A stretch of DNA of 64,000 nt, taken from the NCBI RefSeq assembly GCF_002078875.1, contig NC_034414.1, forward strand, positions 27,440,675 to 27,504,674, read 5' to 3'. Below, piece after piece: positions 1 to 11,420 of this stretch. Every line of letters starts with the position of its first letter. The stretch's first letter is position 1. Source of the stretch: Numida meleagris (lineage: Eukaryota > Chordata > Aves > Galliformes > Numididae). Under the pieces are notes generated by a model. It worked only from the letters and a program-made list of their open reading frames with translations. It had not been told where the DNA came from and made no database searches. The translations under genes were made by a program, and so were the position numbers.

Positions 1-401
1 GGGAGGCAAGGGCAACTCTCTGGAGATCCCTGCCTAGCAGAGATCTTCTACAGGTTAGCAGCTTTTCTTCCTTTGTTTATATGTCCATAACTGCTGCAGC
101 TGGGCTTGTTTTCATTTGCTGCAGCCTAGGATTGTACTATTCTGCTATTATTAGCATACTTTCCAGCACGTTATAGCTGTGGGAAACATGGTGAGGGTGG
201 GTGACAGTCTCCCAAACAGATGGACAAGGACAATATGGGGGGAACCATGTTCTGGACAGCAGGCTGGGGCAAGCTGGGGCCCTGAGGGCTGAGCAGAGGG
301 CCCATAGAAGAAGGCTGGTGGGATAGCTCCACTAAAGAGAGATACACTCCATGAAAAAGACATAACAGATGCCAAGGATAACCTATGTTAATTCAGATAC
401 C

Positions 402-407
402 TTTATT
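402..407 (-). terminator. Possible minus-strand poly(A) signal
   Basis: AATAAA on the minus strand, preceded on that strand by more than 1 kb of AT-rich, UTR-like sequence (about 410-1500). If a transcript starts in the CpG island at 10.5-11.4 kb and runs leftward, it could end here. No coding exon was established between the two points, so this is weak. Confidence 0.2.
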
Positions 408-3400
408 TCCTTCATTAAGTATGTACATACACAAATGAGATAGACAGAAATGCATATATACTTGTACATGCCAATTTAAACTCAGTAATCCAGTTCTAAC
501 TTCAATCAAACTATGTATATCACCTTTCAAACACACGCTCAAGTCACTTTAGATGTTATTTTAAAATTCATTGATATCCTTTAAATATTACTCACATTAA
601 AGATTTCTAAATCATACTCAACTTCCATCCTATACTTTCCAGAAGCACAAGCATTGCACTGTTGTGCCAGGCCATGAGCTAAAAAGGAAGTGGAATAAAC
701 TCTAAATATAATGACTAGATTAAATATATATATGTAGCACAAACAGTGAAGAGTAAAGCATTTTAAAATTGTAGCACTTTGAATGATTTACACTATTGTG
801 CTTTCACAGTGTTACTTAGCCTTGATTTCAAGGTGCTAAACAATTGGGACCTATGTATCATCAGCCAATTTAACAAAGCAGAAGCTCAGCAGAGATTTTA
901 TGCACCTTCCCTAAAGCAAAGACAAGCAAAAGCAGAATCAAGAGCATCCATCACATCACCCAAGTTTCAGCTTCTCCTGGAGTACGTGAAGACCATGTTC
1001 ACTCCTTACATTACATCTGAGATCATATACACATACTTTAAAAGAAAACAACTGGAATTAACTTTTAACTGAGCAATGCTCTTTAAACAACAGTTTTCCA
1101 ATTTCCAGTCAAAAAGCCCTCAGCAGCATTATTTAGCTGTGCTTCGCTCTGCACTATTCACTCTGAACGTCCACACTTCAAATCATGGTGCTGTTGTTAG
1201 ACTGTCAGCGACTTCATCTCTTTGGGTACTTGAGTACTTCCCACCACAGCACATCTACTCTAGTACAATGCAACAAAAAGACCTCACAGACCACACAGCA
1301 GTGGCTGTCACACTGTTCACAGTGACATCAAGGGAACCACTATCTACCTCTGAATACCTACAAAAAGTACTGAATACAAATGAACCTGTTGTCAGAAGAC
1401 AAATTTGGGAAAGATCCTCCCACCAGCACCAAGCATCTCCTGTTGGCCTTCACTCAGTTCAGTTCTTACTGTAACCCAAGCTTTAGTTGCGTGAAAGCAT
1501 CTCAAAAATGACAAGGTGTCTTTCCATTCAGATATGCACATTCCTTTATGATTGTTACCCTACAATGAAAATTAATGTTAGCTAGGAACTTAGTTTAAGT
1601 CCAATCTTATTTATGTGTACTTGGCAGAAATAAAACCTGGCACCCATTGTACTGTTTTGGTGGTTGGACTGTTTATTTTTCCTGTCTGCATCCCCAACTC
1701 TACGTTTTAAAAAAGCAGTACTACAGACAGGATGACCATGAGAACTGCAAACAGCTTTGAGCTATTATCCTCTAGGTTGCCCATCCGCATCCAGCTAACA
1801 CAGGTGATGACTCCATTGAGAATATCTCCAGCCACCTGATGGACTCAGAGCGACCTGCCAGTGCTTTCATTACAGCCCCAGGAGGGCACATACCATAGTC
1901 CAAGCAACATCAAGTCTGGCAACACTCTATACAGTTTGCTCAGGGGAGTACCTATGGACTCCAGAAGCCAGAAAGAACAAAATACTCACTCAGTCTTGAT
2001 GATGATCCCAGTGAGAGCAGGAATTTCTCTCCTACCCTCTCTTATTTCCAGGTAGAATTTTAAAATATTTTTTGGCCCACTGCATTGCAAAACTGTAAAA
2101 AGCTGTGCTACCACACAGTAACGCAATAATAAAAAAACAAACAAATCCCTTATTACAGCATGAAAGAGTCATATCATAAATTTTTCAAGGGATATTATTA
2201 AAATACATTTTTACACCGCATCTGCCTCTCTGCCAGCCTAACATGCTCAATACAGAGAAATAGGTTAAAATAAAAAATGAAGTCTCTTCCCTCTGAGCCT
2301 AAGTAAATGTTTGCAGTGCATCAACCAGAAGAGAATCCAGCTCCTTCTTACACAGACATTTCTGTTATGCAGGGCTGAAAAGGGTGAAAACAGACATTTT
2401 ATTTATTTAAAAAAAAAAAAAGACGACTGTACTGGCACAGTCTCCAGTTATTACCTGAAGAGCACTGTCAGCATCTCACTCCTACAGGCAGTTCACCACA
2501 CTACCAGCAGCTAACACATATCAGCACACATCCACACAAAACAGCAATCTAAAGCCAAATCCATGACTCCAAAGAAAAATACAAACATTTAAAAAAAATC
2601 TAACAATCCATGAATTCCAACTCTTAATTTAAAAAGATGCTATTTTCCCACAGCTATTTTCCTGACAATAGCCACACTTGCAGTAATCCAGATTCTGCAG
2701 CAGCAAGAGCGATAACACTTGAAAATCATTTGTGCTAACAGTTCTCTGTAACACACAGGGAGCAAACCAGTAGTCTGTAACTTTGTGGGTAAGATAGCCT
2801 ATGAAATTTTAAACCAAAACTTCCTAAATAAATAAGTAAATACATGCTGAGGCACAAATACTAAAAAGAAAGGATGCGTTTGGCCCTTGTAGACTTGTTT
2901 TTTCTTTTATTTTGTGTTATGGCTCTGCTATTTCCTGAGGAACAATCACACTGGACTGGAACCTAACCACAGTGAGTTTCATCTCCCTCTTACCTGATCA
3001 GGCTTCTCCAACCACCCCCAAAGCCAGAAGTTGTAAAGAAACGTGCCTCCCATGTATCACAAAAGAATAATGGTTTGGCTTTTTTTCTCCAGACAGCTCA
3101 TTTCTTTAGAGCTTCTATACAATAACAAAATTCCAAAGTCACCAGCCTTTGCATTTTAAAGCATAACTATTGCCAGATAAAAGCTAAGCAGTAAATTAAG
3201 AGCTTCACATTCATGCTCTAAACTATCTTGACTACTGCAAACAAGAAGGCTGTAAGAAAACTTTTACAGGCAGAAGAACCCACATGCATCGCAGAAATTA
3301 CAGAAATTACAAGAATAACTATTTCTTGAACTTATCATCTATGTTTAACAAATCAATACAGGGTCATATTTAGACTGATTGTGCATTTTAATAAATTATT

Positions 3401-4319
3401 TGTGAATGTGATAGGCAAAATCGGCAGGTGCTAAACATTTCTTGCACATTTGAGGTAAAATGAGATAGTTTACCTGAGTAATATGCTAATCTTTAATCTT
3501 GTAGAACAAAATCTAATACATGAATCCCCCATGTAAATGTCCATCAGTACTGCTCAGCTGAAACATAAATTTAGGTAACAGCAAGTGGAAATGATCTTCA
3601 TGCTATGCAATTAACATATTTCAAGGATAGCTTATAATTGGCTTGTAGTACTTATGTCACATCATAAGAGCTTTGGAGCTTTAGCATACAACTATAGAAT
3701 AAAAATAATTTTGTGTCATTAACATCCAGCTAATTTCATTCTAACAAGTGAAACACATCTAGACTACATGGCCTTTCACGTGCCTGAGAAATCATACAAC
3801 CACACACCTTGCTGAACTGATAATTACCCAACAGGAAAAAAAAACCTATCTAGTTTGATCTATTTGATTTTAATATTGAAACATGTTACTGATGTGACAG
3901 GAGGGAGGAGACAGGAAAAAAATAGCCCATTAACCTGCATTCAGTTAGCTCTCATTAATATTAAGTTGATATTTAAGAGTTACTACAAAAATCTCTCTAG
4001 AATTGCATTGAAAAGAAAGAAACCTATAGATTTCCATTCTTCTCCTGGTTGCGTATCATTTCATTAAGCTAGAGATGAAGCGTACCAAGCAAGTCATGCA
4101 TACTAGAGGACAACACAAAGTATATGGTAGAAGTCATCCTGCGCACCAAAATGAATCCATCACTCTGAGGATCCCCAGGACCTCACCGGGCTGTGCAGTC
4201 TGCCTGCAACTGGTATAGCTCAGGGAGCTGAAGGAAGAGCAGAGATGAGAGCTGCAAAGGTAAACCTGTATGACTAGTGAAACAACTTTCCAAACAGGAA
4301 GCAATACAACCAACACAAC

Positions 4320-4489
4320 AGGCACTGCCATCAGTAGCCAGAGAGGTAGTGGAAGCCCCATCCCTGGAGACACTCAAGGTCAGGCTAGACTAGGCCCTGA
4401 GCACCCTGATCTAGCTGCGGGTGTCCTTGTTCACTGCTGGGCTAGATGACCTTTAAGGTTACCTTCCAACTCAAAAGATTCTACGATTA
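4320..4489 (+). mobile_element. CR1 LINE 3' end
   Basis: It matches the 3' tail of chicken-repeat-1 elements: the motif GGAAGCCCCATCCCTGGAGA, then AAGGTCAGGCTAGACTAGGC, and the terminal GCTAGATGACCTTTAAGGTT...CTACGATT. It is 5'-truncated like most CR1 copies. The end is degraded from the ATTCTATG octamer. Confidence 0.85.
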
Positions 4490-4500
4490 ATTTGAACCAA

Positions 4501-4530
4501 GAAAGAAGGAAAAAAAGGAAGGAAGGAAGA
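4501..4530 (+). repeat. (GGAA)n purine tract
   Basis: Imperfect GGAA/GAAA repeats following the CR1 3' end directly, a common place for microsatellite growth after LINE insertion. Confidence 0.8.
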
Positions 4531-7202
4531 CAGAAGGTGAGGTCAGGACTCGGCCATCCTCACCAACACCCTTACTGGCAAGGAGCAGGAACTGCTGCTG
4601 CTGCACACTGCCCCGCGGACCACCTCACTCAGCAGAGGAAGGCTTTGTAAGCATGTTCCCCTCCCAGAACAGATGTTCAAGAGGACACAAGTGAAACACA
4701 GGTTCATAGGTGCCAGGATCTGACCACAGCCAGCAGTGACAGACTGAAGTGCCTTGTTCCCCTCTGGGTGCCGCAGCACTGTTCCCCTGACTGCAGGGAC
4801 AGCCAAGGGGTCTGCCTCTGGTCAGTGAAGTCCAGTTCTCCAAGACCATATAAATCCCTTTAATGACTGTTTTGGACATCAATCTGTAGGTGAACAAGGT
4901 TATTCTGAAAATAGTTTCCCAGTGGAAGATCATCCCCAGACTTTCTGCCCCTCTTTGCAAGCACCAAGCACTGCAGTGCCATCAACAATAGCCATTCTGA
5001 TGCTGTTTTTAAGGAACAAAGTATAAACACTTCCAGAAACTGCACTTAATGTTCCATTTCGAGGCCGAACGATTTCTTCTTTGTTTATGAGTAAGCAATT
5101 CGTTTGATACCAGGAACATTCATAGATTCCAAAGAACCTCATTCTCCCCTGCATGACGCAGAGCTCAGGTTGCTCTGAGCCAAGGCACAGGGGCTCAGCA
5201 CTTCTCCTGCCCTATGACAGGCAGGAAGAAAGACGGTGCACACCTGATGCAGTAGGAAGGAAGGAAGGGCACTGTTCTGGACTGCTCCCTTTTTCTTCCC
5301 TTTTATGGAAACTGTGATCCTGACAGAGACCAGAACTGCCAATTTCTAATGCTCTGACATCTCCTGAAGGTGCAGTCTCCTTCCACATATCTGACTACTT
5401 GTTTCCTGCAAAAAACTTGGCACAAACCATCCTGTACTGTATGGAAATGTAGACATACCCACAAGGGCAGGGAGCAAGCCCCAGGCTCCTGACCACCTGC
5501 ACTGCTTAGCTGCTGCCTTGCTCCCAGGCTTCCTTTTGTAGAGCCCCAAGACAGTATCCAGGCACAGAGGTGGGCATGCAGCTTTCTCCCATCACCACAC
5601 CGATTATTGTGTGCAGGACCCACGTGAGGTTAGGCTCTCTACTTCTTATCCCTGCAGCAGTTTCCAAAAAAAGTCTGCAACTTCACTCACCCTGACACCA
5701 CATCCCAAGTCACCTGAGGTATGACCTTGTCCTGGTGCGCTGCAAAAGTATCTCGCATTTTTAAAATATTAACTGAAAAAAAAAAAAAACCAACACACGA
5801 TATGATCATGTCTCCAGGTCACAGAGACCAGAAGCAGCTCCCCAGGCAAGGTCACACATTGTAGGCACTCCAAACCACTTGGCCTCCCGCATACTGACAA
5901 GTCGCGCTTTTAAACTCAGCCCACTGCATAGCGTAACACAAGAAGCCATTTTCTGTACATACTCCTCGACAGTTAGTTGTTGTTCCCAGTTATGTATGTC
6001 CTTCAGTAAAAGGACAACATGTTCAAGGTGTCGCATTAGCCACAGATGGCCTGTCTCATTTACCTGTCAGAAGATCACCCTGCTTCTTGATAAACCACAG
6101 GAGATGATTATTTTTCTCACTTCTCCCCAGGCAGCCATGCCCCATTTGGATTCCACATATTTCTAAAGCTGCAGATATTTCTAGATATTTAGAACGCTGA
6201 AAATATTGTCTACAACTGGATATAACATCCAATAAATCTAGGGGCAGAAGTCAAGATAATTTAACTTTCTCAGCATCTGCCAATGACTAGGTCCCACATT
6301 CCCTGACACCTAATCAGATCCATAGAGAGAGAGAAATACACACTACCTGTTTTCTGGTGAGTCCACCCAAAATGCGCTAGAAGTATTGCTGACTTAAAAG
6401 GAAGACATTTCCCATTTTCAGAGCTTTCTTTTATTTGATAGACAGATACACAAGATGAGCCAGACAACAAGGAAAAGTGCAATGTGGATGGGTGGTACTG
6501 AATATTGACTTATGAATCACTTGTTAACAAGGGAAACGCTTCCCTTTACAAAATCAATTGTTAAAATTGGCACCTATGTACCAGGTTTATTTTTGATTTA
6601 ATGGATCAGGAAGAAATTGGCTCCAGTATATCCACCTTCCTTCCAAAGAATTCAGAACAAAGTGCAGTACCCACCTATCATCACTTTACCTTCCAATAAA
6701 ACACTGCTGTGAGCACAAGGACTCTTGGAAAGGCTCTGAGCCAACTTGCTGTTACCAAGGATAGCTGCAGAGAACGTAACAGCAAATATATGCTGAATAC
6801 TTAACTGAAATAAGTGTCAGCAGTACATGAATTTAGAAATGCAAAGAGAAAGATGTAGTCCAACTTTGAACTCCATCTGAATCAGTGATCCCAAACAACT
6901 GCAGTATTTATACAGTGCTATCAGTCTGTGTGGAGCAACTGCAAAGGAAAGAGCTGAAGCTGTTTTGTTGTTTTGCAACAATGCCAACTTTTTGGTCAAA
7001 ATCATTCCCTGGGGAAAACGAGGTGAGTAACTACACTGGTAATATACCCTTCTCCAATTGGAATCCCTTTCTGAAAAAAACATCTTCCTTGGATCAGTTA
7101 AGGCATACAAAGAAGTTGGTCCATCAAATATACTGTCTCAAAGTACCTTCTACTTCATGCTCCGCAGAAAAAATGTATTGCAAATGCAGTAAGTTGCTTC
7201 AT

Positions 7203-7225
7203 GGGGGGGGGAGGAGGGGGGGGGG
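7203..7225 (+). repeat. G-run (G9-A-G2-A-G10)
   Basis: A nearly uninterrupted G tract able to form a G-quadruplex on the plus strand. It has no gene next to it and is prone to sequencing error. Confidence 0.9.
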
Positions 7226-8127
7226 TTAGGAATGGACTGCATTTTCTAGTTTACTCTGTATCTAATAAGTTGAAAAGAGCAAAATAAATTTATTTAAAAA
7301 GAAAACAATGAGAAGTGCAACCTAACGGGTTCTCTAATATGGGCTAACATGAAAATCAAACACTAAAATTAAAAAATTAGGCTCCAGAACCTGTTAGATA
7401 CCCAGTTCAGAATCCCTCCACTTAAACTCCCCATGCCAAATGGAGTTTGCTAAAATTAAACTCCCTTCAAGTAGTCTAATACAAGTTGATGTAACAACCA
7501 GTTCATCCCTGCATTGATCAGTGACACTACAATTTCATTTAAAACACCCCAACGTGCTGAGTTCTTGCTGGTTGTTCATTCTCAAGATGGAAAATTGCAG
7601 TTCCCTGCAATCAAATAAAATGGGAAATCTGGTACCCAAAAGCACAGGTGCTCTTGAAGCTGTGGTACCATGCAACAGCTCTGGTTGCATTCCATGTACT
7701 TGAAGGACGTTATGCAATATACCATGATTTCTCTGCCCAGCTGTTTATCTCAGCAACTTACAGCCTTTACAGATGCAAATTAAGTCCAAATCATTTCAGT
7801 AATTGCAGTGTAAAAAGCATCTGAGGCACTCCTGAATTAGCCGGCTCCAGTTCACACACCCACACGGTTCAGCATAGCCTACAAATCCCTCTGCAGCAGT
7901 TTGTCTGCCCTGAACTCCACAATGCCAAAACTGGACTACTGTAAATAGCAATATATGCTATGTTCATTATAAATACTAATATGCTTTACTATACTGCTGT
8001 TACACTGTAGTGCTCCCGTGAAGACAGCTCCTTTAATTGAGCTAGTAAGTGTCTATACTGGACTGCAGTTATGCTAGTGAAGGGATGATCTATAACCAGT
8101 TGCTCTTCTGTGGCAGAAATGAATACT

Positions 8128-8250
8128 ATTTTCATTTACAAAATGATAAACTAAATCACAACAAAATTAAGTGACTTCCCCACATTCGCATAACAGATGA
8201 CTGAGCAATAAATTGAAGATACAAACCCTGGCTTTCCAGCCATTAGTTTT
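8128..8250 (+). mobile_element. Ancient MIR-like SINE, 3' half
   Basis: The order TTTCATTTACAAAATGATAA, ACTAAATCACA, AATTAAGTGACTTCCCCACA, 'gactgagcaataaattgaag' and 'acaaaccctggctttccag' parallels the MIR core and tail (bearing 'attttacagatgaggaaactgaggca', 'taagtgacttgcccaagg' and 'aaccctggtctg'). Such copies are rare but known in birds. The match is from memory. Confidence 0.5.
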
Positions 8251-10916
8251 CATTTGCTCAGCACACAGCCCCCACAGAACAGTAGGTCTATATTAATCAA
8301 TCCAAGGAGCTTTTAACCTGTGAAATACCCTGTGAATCTCTCACCACCAGCGCCAGTTACTATACGTGCAGTGGACAACACTCCTTTCCACTGGGATGGT
8401 ATTTGCAACTCTCTTTAAGATTCCTGGCAGAAAAATAAGAAATAAAGCACTTATTTCTCTTCACTGCCAAGCTGCTTCATGGTCCCAGCATGAAGCTCCG
8501 TGTACAACACCCCTTCAAGGGCACAACTTGAGCAGTGCTTGGACAGAACACCGTCACTACACAGAAAGTTACAAGATTAGGAGTGAAGGCAGAGACCTGC
8601 AGACAAAGTATCAGAGACATAGGAACATAGTAACTTAGTTCAGAATGTGAATACAAATGTTTAATTCTGTGTGAGTGCTCAAAGATGCAAAGAGGAAATT
8701 TTGTAGCCTGAGGAAGTCAGATGTGTAACTCAACAGGAACCAAGTGACTGACTTGCCCAGGTGCTGCTGAAACCCCCAGGAGAGGTCCACCTCCAGCAGC
8801 AGGCACCTCAGCACTTCCGAAACACGACCACCCAGCTCAGCCCTTCCCCCAGTCAGCTTTTTCCTAACGCGCAGACAGCAGCAAGCACTCAGGGTTCAAA
8901 GTACTACTGCATCTTCAGCAGCAACACAGGGACCTGATCCCTAGCTCACATCTTGTTTGACAACAGCACTAAGACCGACACAAAGGAACACCTTTCCAAA
9001 TAAACATAATAATCCCACAGTACCCGAGTTTTCTTTATACTTACAACAGCGTGGTATGAATTCTCTCACTAAGGCAACGATGAACAGTCAGAGAAAAGTC
9101 CCATGAGGAACCAGGAGCGTGTCAGTTCCATGAGCTAGATGGATTATTTGTCCTCTGAAGCACTCCGGAGCTGCTCGGTGACGTGGACCTGTCTGCTCAC
9201 ACAATCTGCCCTCTACAGCGCCGAGGTGTGCTTGCAGAAATGCCACCAGCGTCAGGCACCGAGCACACAGAGCGCTGTAACTGCTCGTAAGGGCAGAAGT
9301 GCTCCCCTGTGGCACTGGGCGTGGGAGGGGCAGCTCGCCCTCCTCCTACTGCCGCTTCACAACTGCAGGTGTTAATTGAGAAATCAAAGATATTTCAAGC
9401 TAGCGCCTTTGAGTTCACCATCCCTCATTCTTGAAAAGCTGGAGGCTCACGATGTTACAGGGAGAGCAAAACCGCCCAGCAACAGCCCTGCATTCCGTTA
9501 GGGAGCATGAGCCACGGCACATTCGGGAGTTTTCCCACAGATCAACAAGCAGCATTAAGAAGCTGCAGCTATTTTGTCACTCTACTACTCCACGCACAAC
9601 AGCTTCTTCTCTTCCCCTGCCATCCACTGGTTTGCTGCAGTCTGCTGGGACAAGGCTGCCCTCTCCTCTTCTCCCCACTTTTGGCTGCTCACAGGGACAG
9701 ACCCTGGCAGTCCCTGCTTCATGAACATTAACCAATGCAGTTATCTCAGGAATGAGCAGTGCTCTGCTCACTTTTGCTGTACCCACGGGCTCCACCAGAA
9801 CACCTCATCACCACTTAGCAAGGAAGCAAGCACTGCCTGAAAAGGACACACCTTTTGCTCTCATCCGCAAGTGTTGTTTTGACTAAAACAGGTGTACTCG
9901 TACTCCTGCATCACCAGCACCACTAGAAAGAAATGAAGGCAGGCAGCCATCAGCCACCACACACAGCTTCTTGCTGTGCCTCTCCTTACAAGGGCTGGGT
10001 GGTAGGAGGAAGCCAGAAGACCTGGTCAAGGAGGTTGAACAGCAGTCTCTAAACATCTATTGCTGATAAACCTCAGCACAAGATGCACAGCCAGTAACTG
10101 CTCCTCCTTCACTTGTTTCTGATCACCACTACAGTTTAAAATGTGAAAAGTAAATTGTGGCTATTCAGAGGCCACACTTGCAGGAAAGAAATGGGAACAT
10201 TTGCCATTAAGCATTCTATTAGTCAAGTTGCCAGAAAAAGGAACAGCTCATCTAAAAATAAGTCAATATTGGCTGGGTCTAAGCAGTTTCTGCAACGTCT
10301 TACACACACATGAGCAACGAGTGCTATTATTCTGTGCTCGTACCCCACACCCCCGGGTCCATAACCACAGCCCAACATCTGACCTCTATTTAAGCAGATT
10401 TACAAGGCAGCCGAGTGAAAGTGCTCACAATCAGCTGCCGAGAAAGTACCGCCGATGGCGCGCCTCCGTAAGCTCCAATACCAGGGAAGTACCTTGCGGC
10501 CGTGGGACGCTTCCCTGGGATTGAAGCTTGTGGATATGCCCTGCGGCTGTGGGAATCCTGCATTTCCCGCAGAAGAACCTGCATTTTCCTCAGGAAACAG
10601 CTGGAGCTTGCTGCTGGCCCTACAGCCTATCCCTCTGCGCTTGCACCGCGCGGCTGAGCGGCGATGCCCGTAGAGCGGCGGGGACGAAGGCTCCGGGCGC
10701 TCCGCCACACGACCCGCCGCAGCGCCGCTGGGAACGAAGTGCTGCTGCCCGAGCGCGGCACTTCCCAACTTCCCCACGGGGCATCGGCTCCCTTCCCAAG
10801 CCCTGCCCGACTCCCCGCACGGCCCCGTCCTTCCCAGCGGCACCCCGGGCAGCACCGCGGCACCTCAACTCGCCCGGGGACGGCCTCGCCCCACCTGCCC
10901 CGGCCCTCCGCCGCCC

Positions 10917-10930
10917 ATTACCGTGGCAAC
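10917..10930 (+). promoter_or_regulatory. RFX X-box-like motif
   Basis: ATTACC-GT-GGCAAC fits the X-box pattern GTNRCC-N(0-3)-RGYAAC with one mismatch at the first base. It sits inside the CpG island, 55 bases before the Kozak-type ATG. Such sites mark promoters bound by RFX factors, often of ciliary genes, but the motif is short and binding is inferred. Confidence 0.35.
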
Positions 10931-10962
10931 CGCGCCGCCCTTCCGCCCCTCGCGCCTCCTCA

Positions 10963-10969
10963 GGGGCGG
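10963..10969 (+). promoter_or_regulatory. GC box (Sp1-type)
   Basis: GGGGCGG, 16 bases before the Kozak-type ATG and inside the CpG island, consistent with a TATA-less promoter. Confidence 0.4.
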
Positions 10970-11072
10970 CGAAGAGTCGGGACCATGGCGCAGCCTCCTC
11001 GGGGGGCTCTTCCTCCGCGCCTCTTCCCGGGTGCCCCTTCTCCTCAGGCCGCCAGAGCAGACAGCGGCGGAC

Positions 11073-11247
11073 NNNNNNNNNNNNNNNNNNNNNNNNNNNN
11101 NNNNNNNNNNNNNNNNNNNNNNNNNNNNNNNNNNNNNNNNNNNNNNNNNNNNNNNNNNNNNNNNNNNNNNNNNNNNNNNNNNNNNNNNNNNNNNNNNNNN
11201 NNNNNNNNNNNNNNNNNNNNNNNNNNNNNNNNNNNNNNNNNNNNNNN
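11073..11247. other. Assembly gap (175 N)
   Basis: A run of 175 undetermined bases in the middle of the CpG island, typical of GC-rich avian sequence that fails to assemble. It may hide a start codon, first exon or 5' splice site. Confidence 0.99.
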
Positions 11248-11420
11248 CTGCCCCGCGGAACCCAGGACCGGGCCTGGGTCTCCCTCCCCGGGACGAGGGG
11301 AAAGTTCGACCCAGGCGTCCTGAGGGGCAGGCACAGAAAGAGGGGAGCCGCGTTCTGCAGTCCCACTAAAGGCAGATCGATAACGGACAGTCCCGATGCC
11401 TTGGGCTGGTTAAGGGCACC

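Larger units (their letters stand above)
1..10439. other. Intergenic or intronic DNA without an identified gene
   Basis: AT-rich sequence holding the CR1 tail at 4.3 kb, the MIR-like piece at 8.1 kb, homopolymers at 2409-2421 and 5776-5789, and the G run at 7.2 kb. Two minus-strand open segments (4930-5154 and 5806-6064) are mildly CpG-enriched and exon-like, but they lack good donors and match no family I know. Confidence 0.6.
10440..11420. promoter_or_regulatory. CpG island, probable promoter, interrupted by an assembly gap
   Basis: GC content and CpG density rise sharply against AT-rich flanks. The core holds a GC box (10963-10969), an RFX X-box-like site (10917-10930) and an ATG in good Kozak context (gaccATGG, ATG at 10985-10987) whose frame stays open to the gap at 11073. 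Open frames exist on both strands, as expected in GC-rich DNA, so transcription direction cannot be decided. An unmethylated CpG island 45 kb from the nearest identified gene implies an unannotated transcript here, coding or not. I could not link it to a coding sequence. Confidence 0.75.

Noticed and set aside
4930..5154. Resemblance of a minus-strand segment to a SANTA domain (SGSVY motif)
   Set aside because: Only a few residues fit, the spacing to the conserved Trp is wrong by several residues, and there is no neighbouring exon with the rest of the domain.
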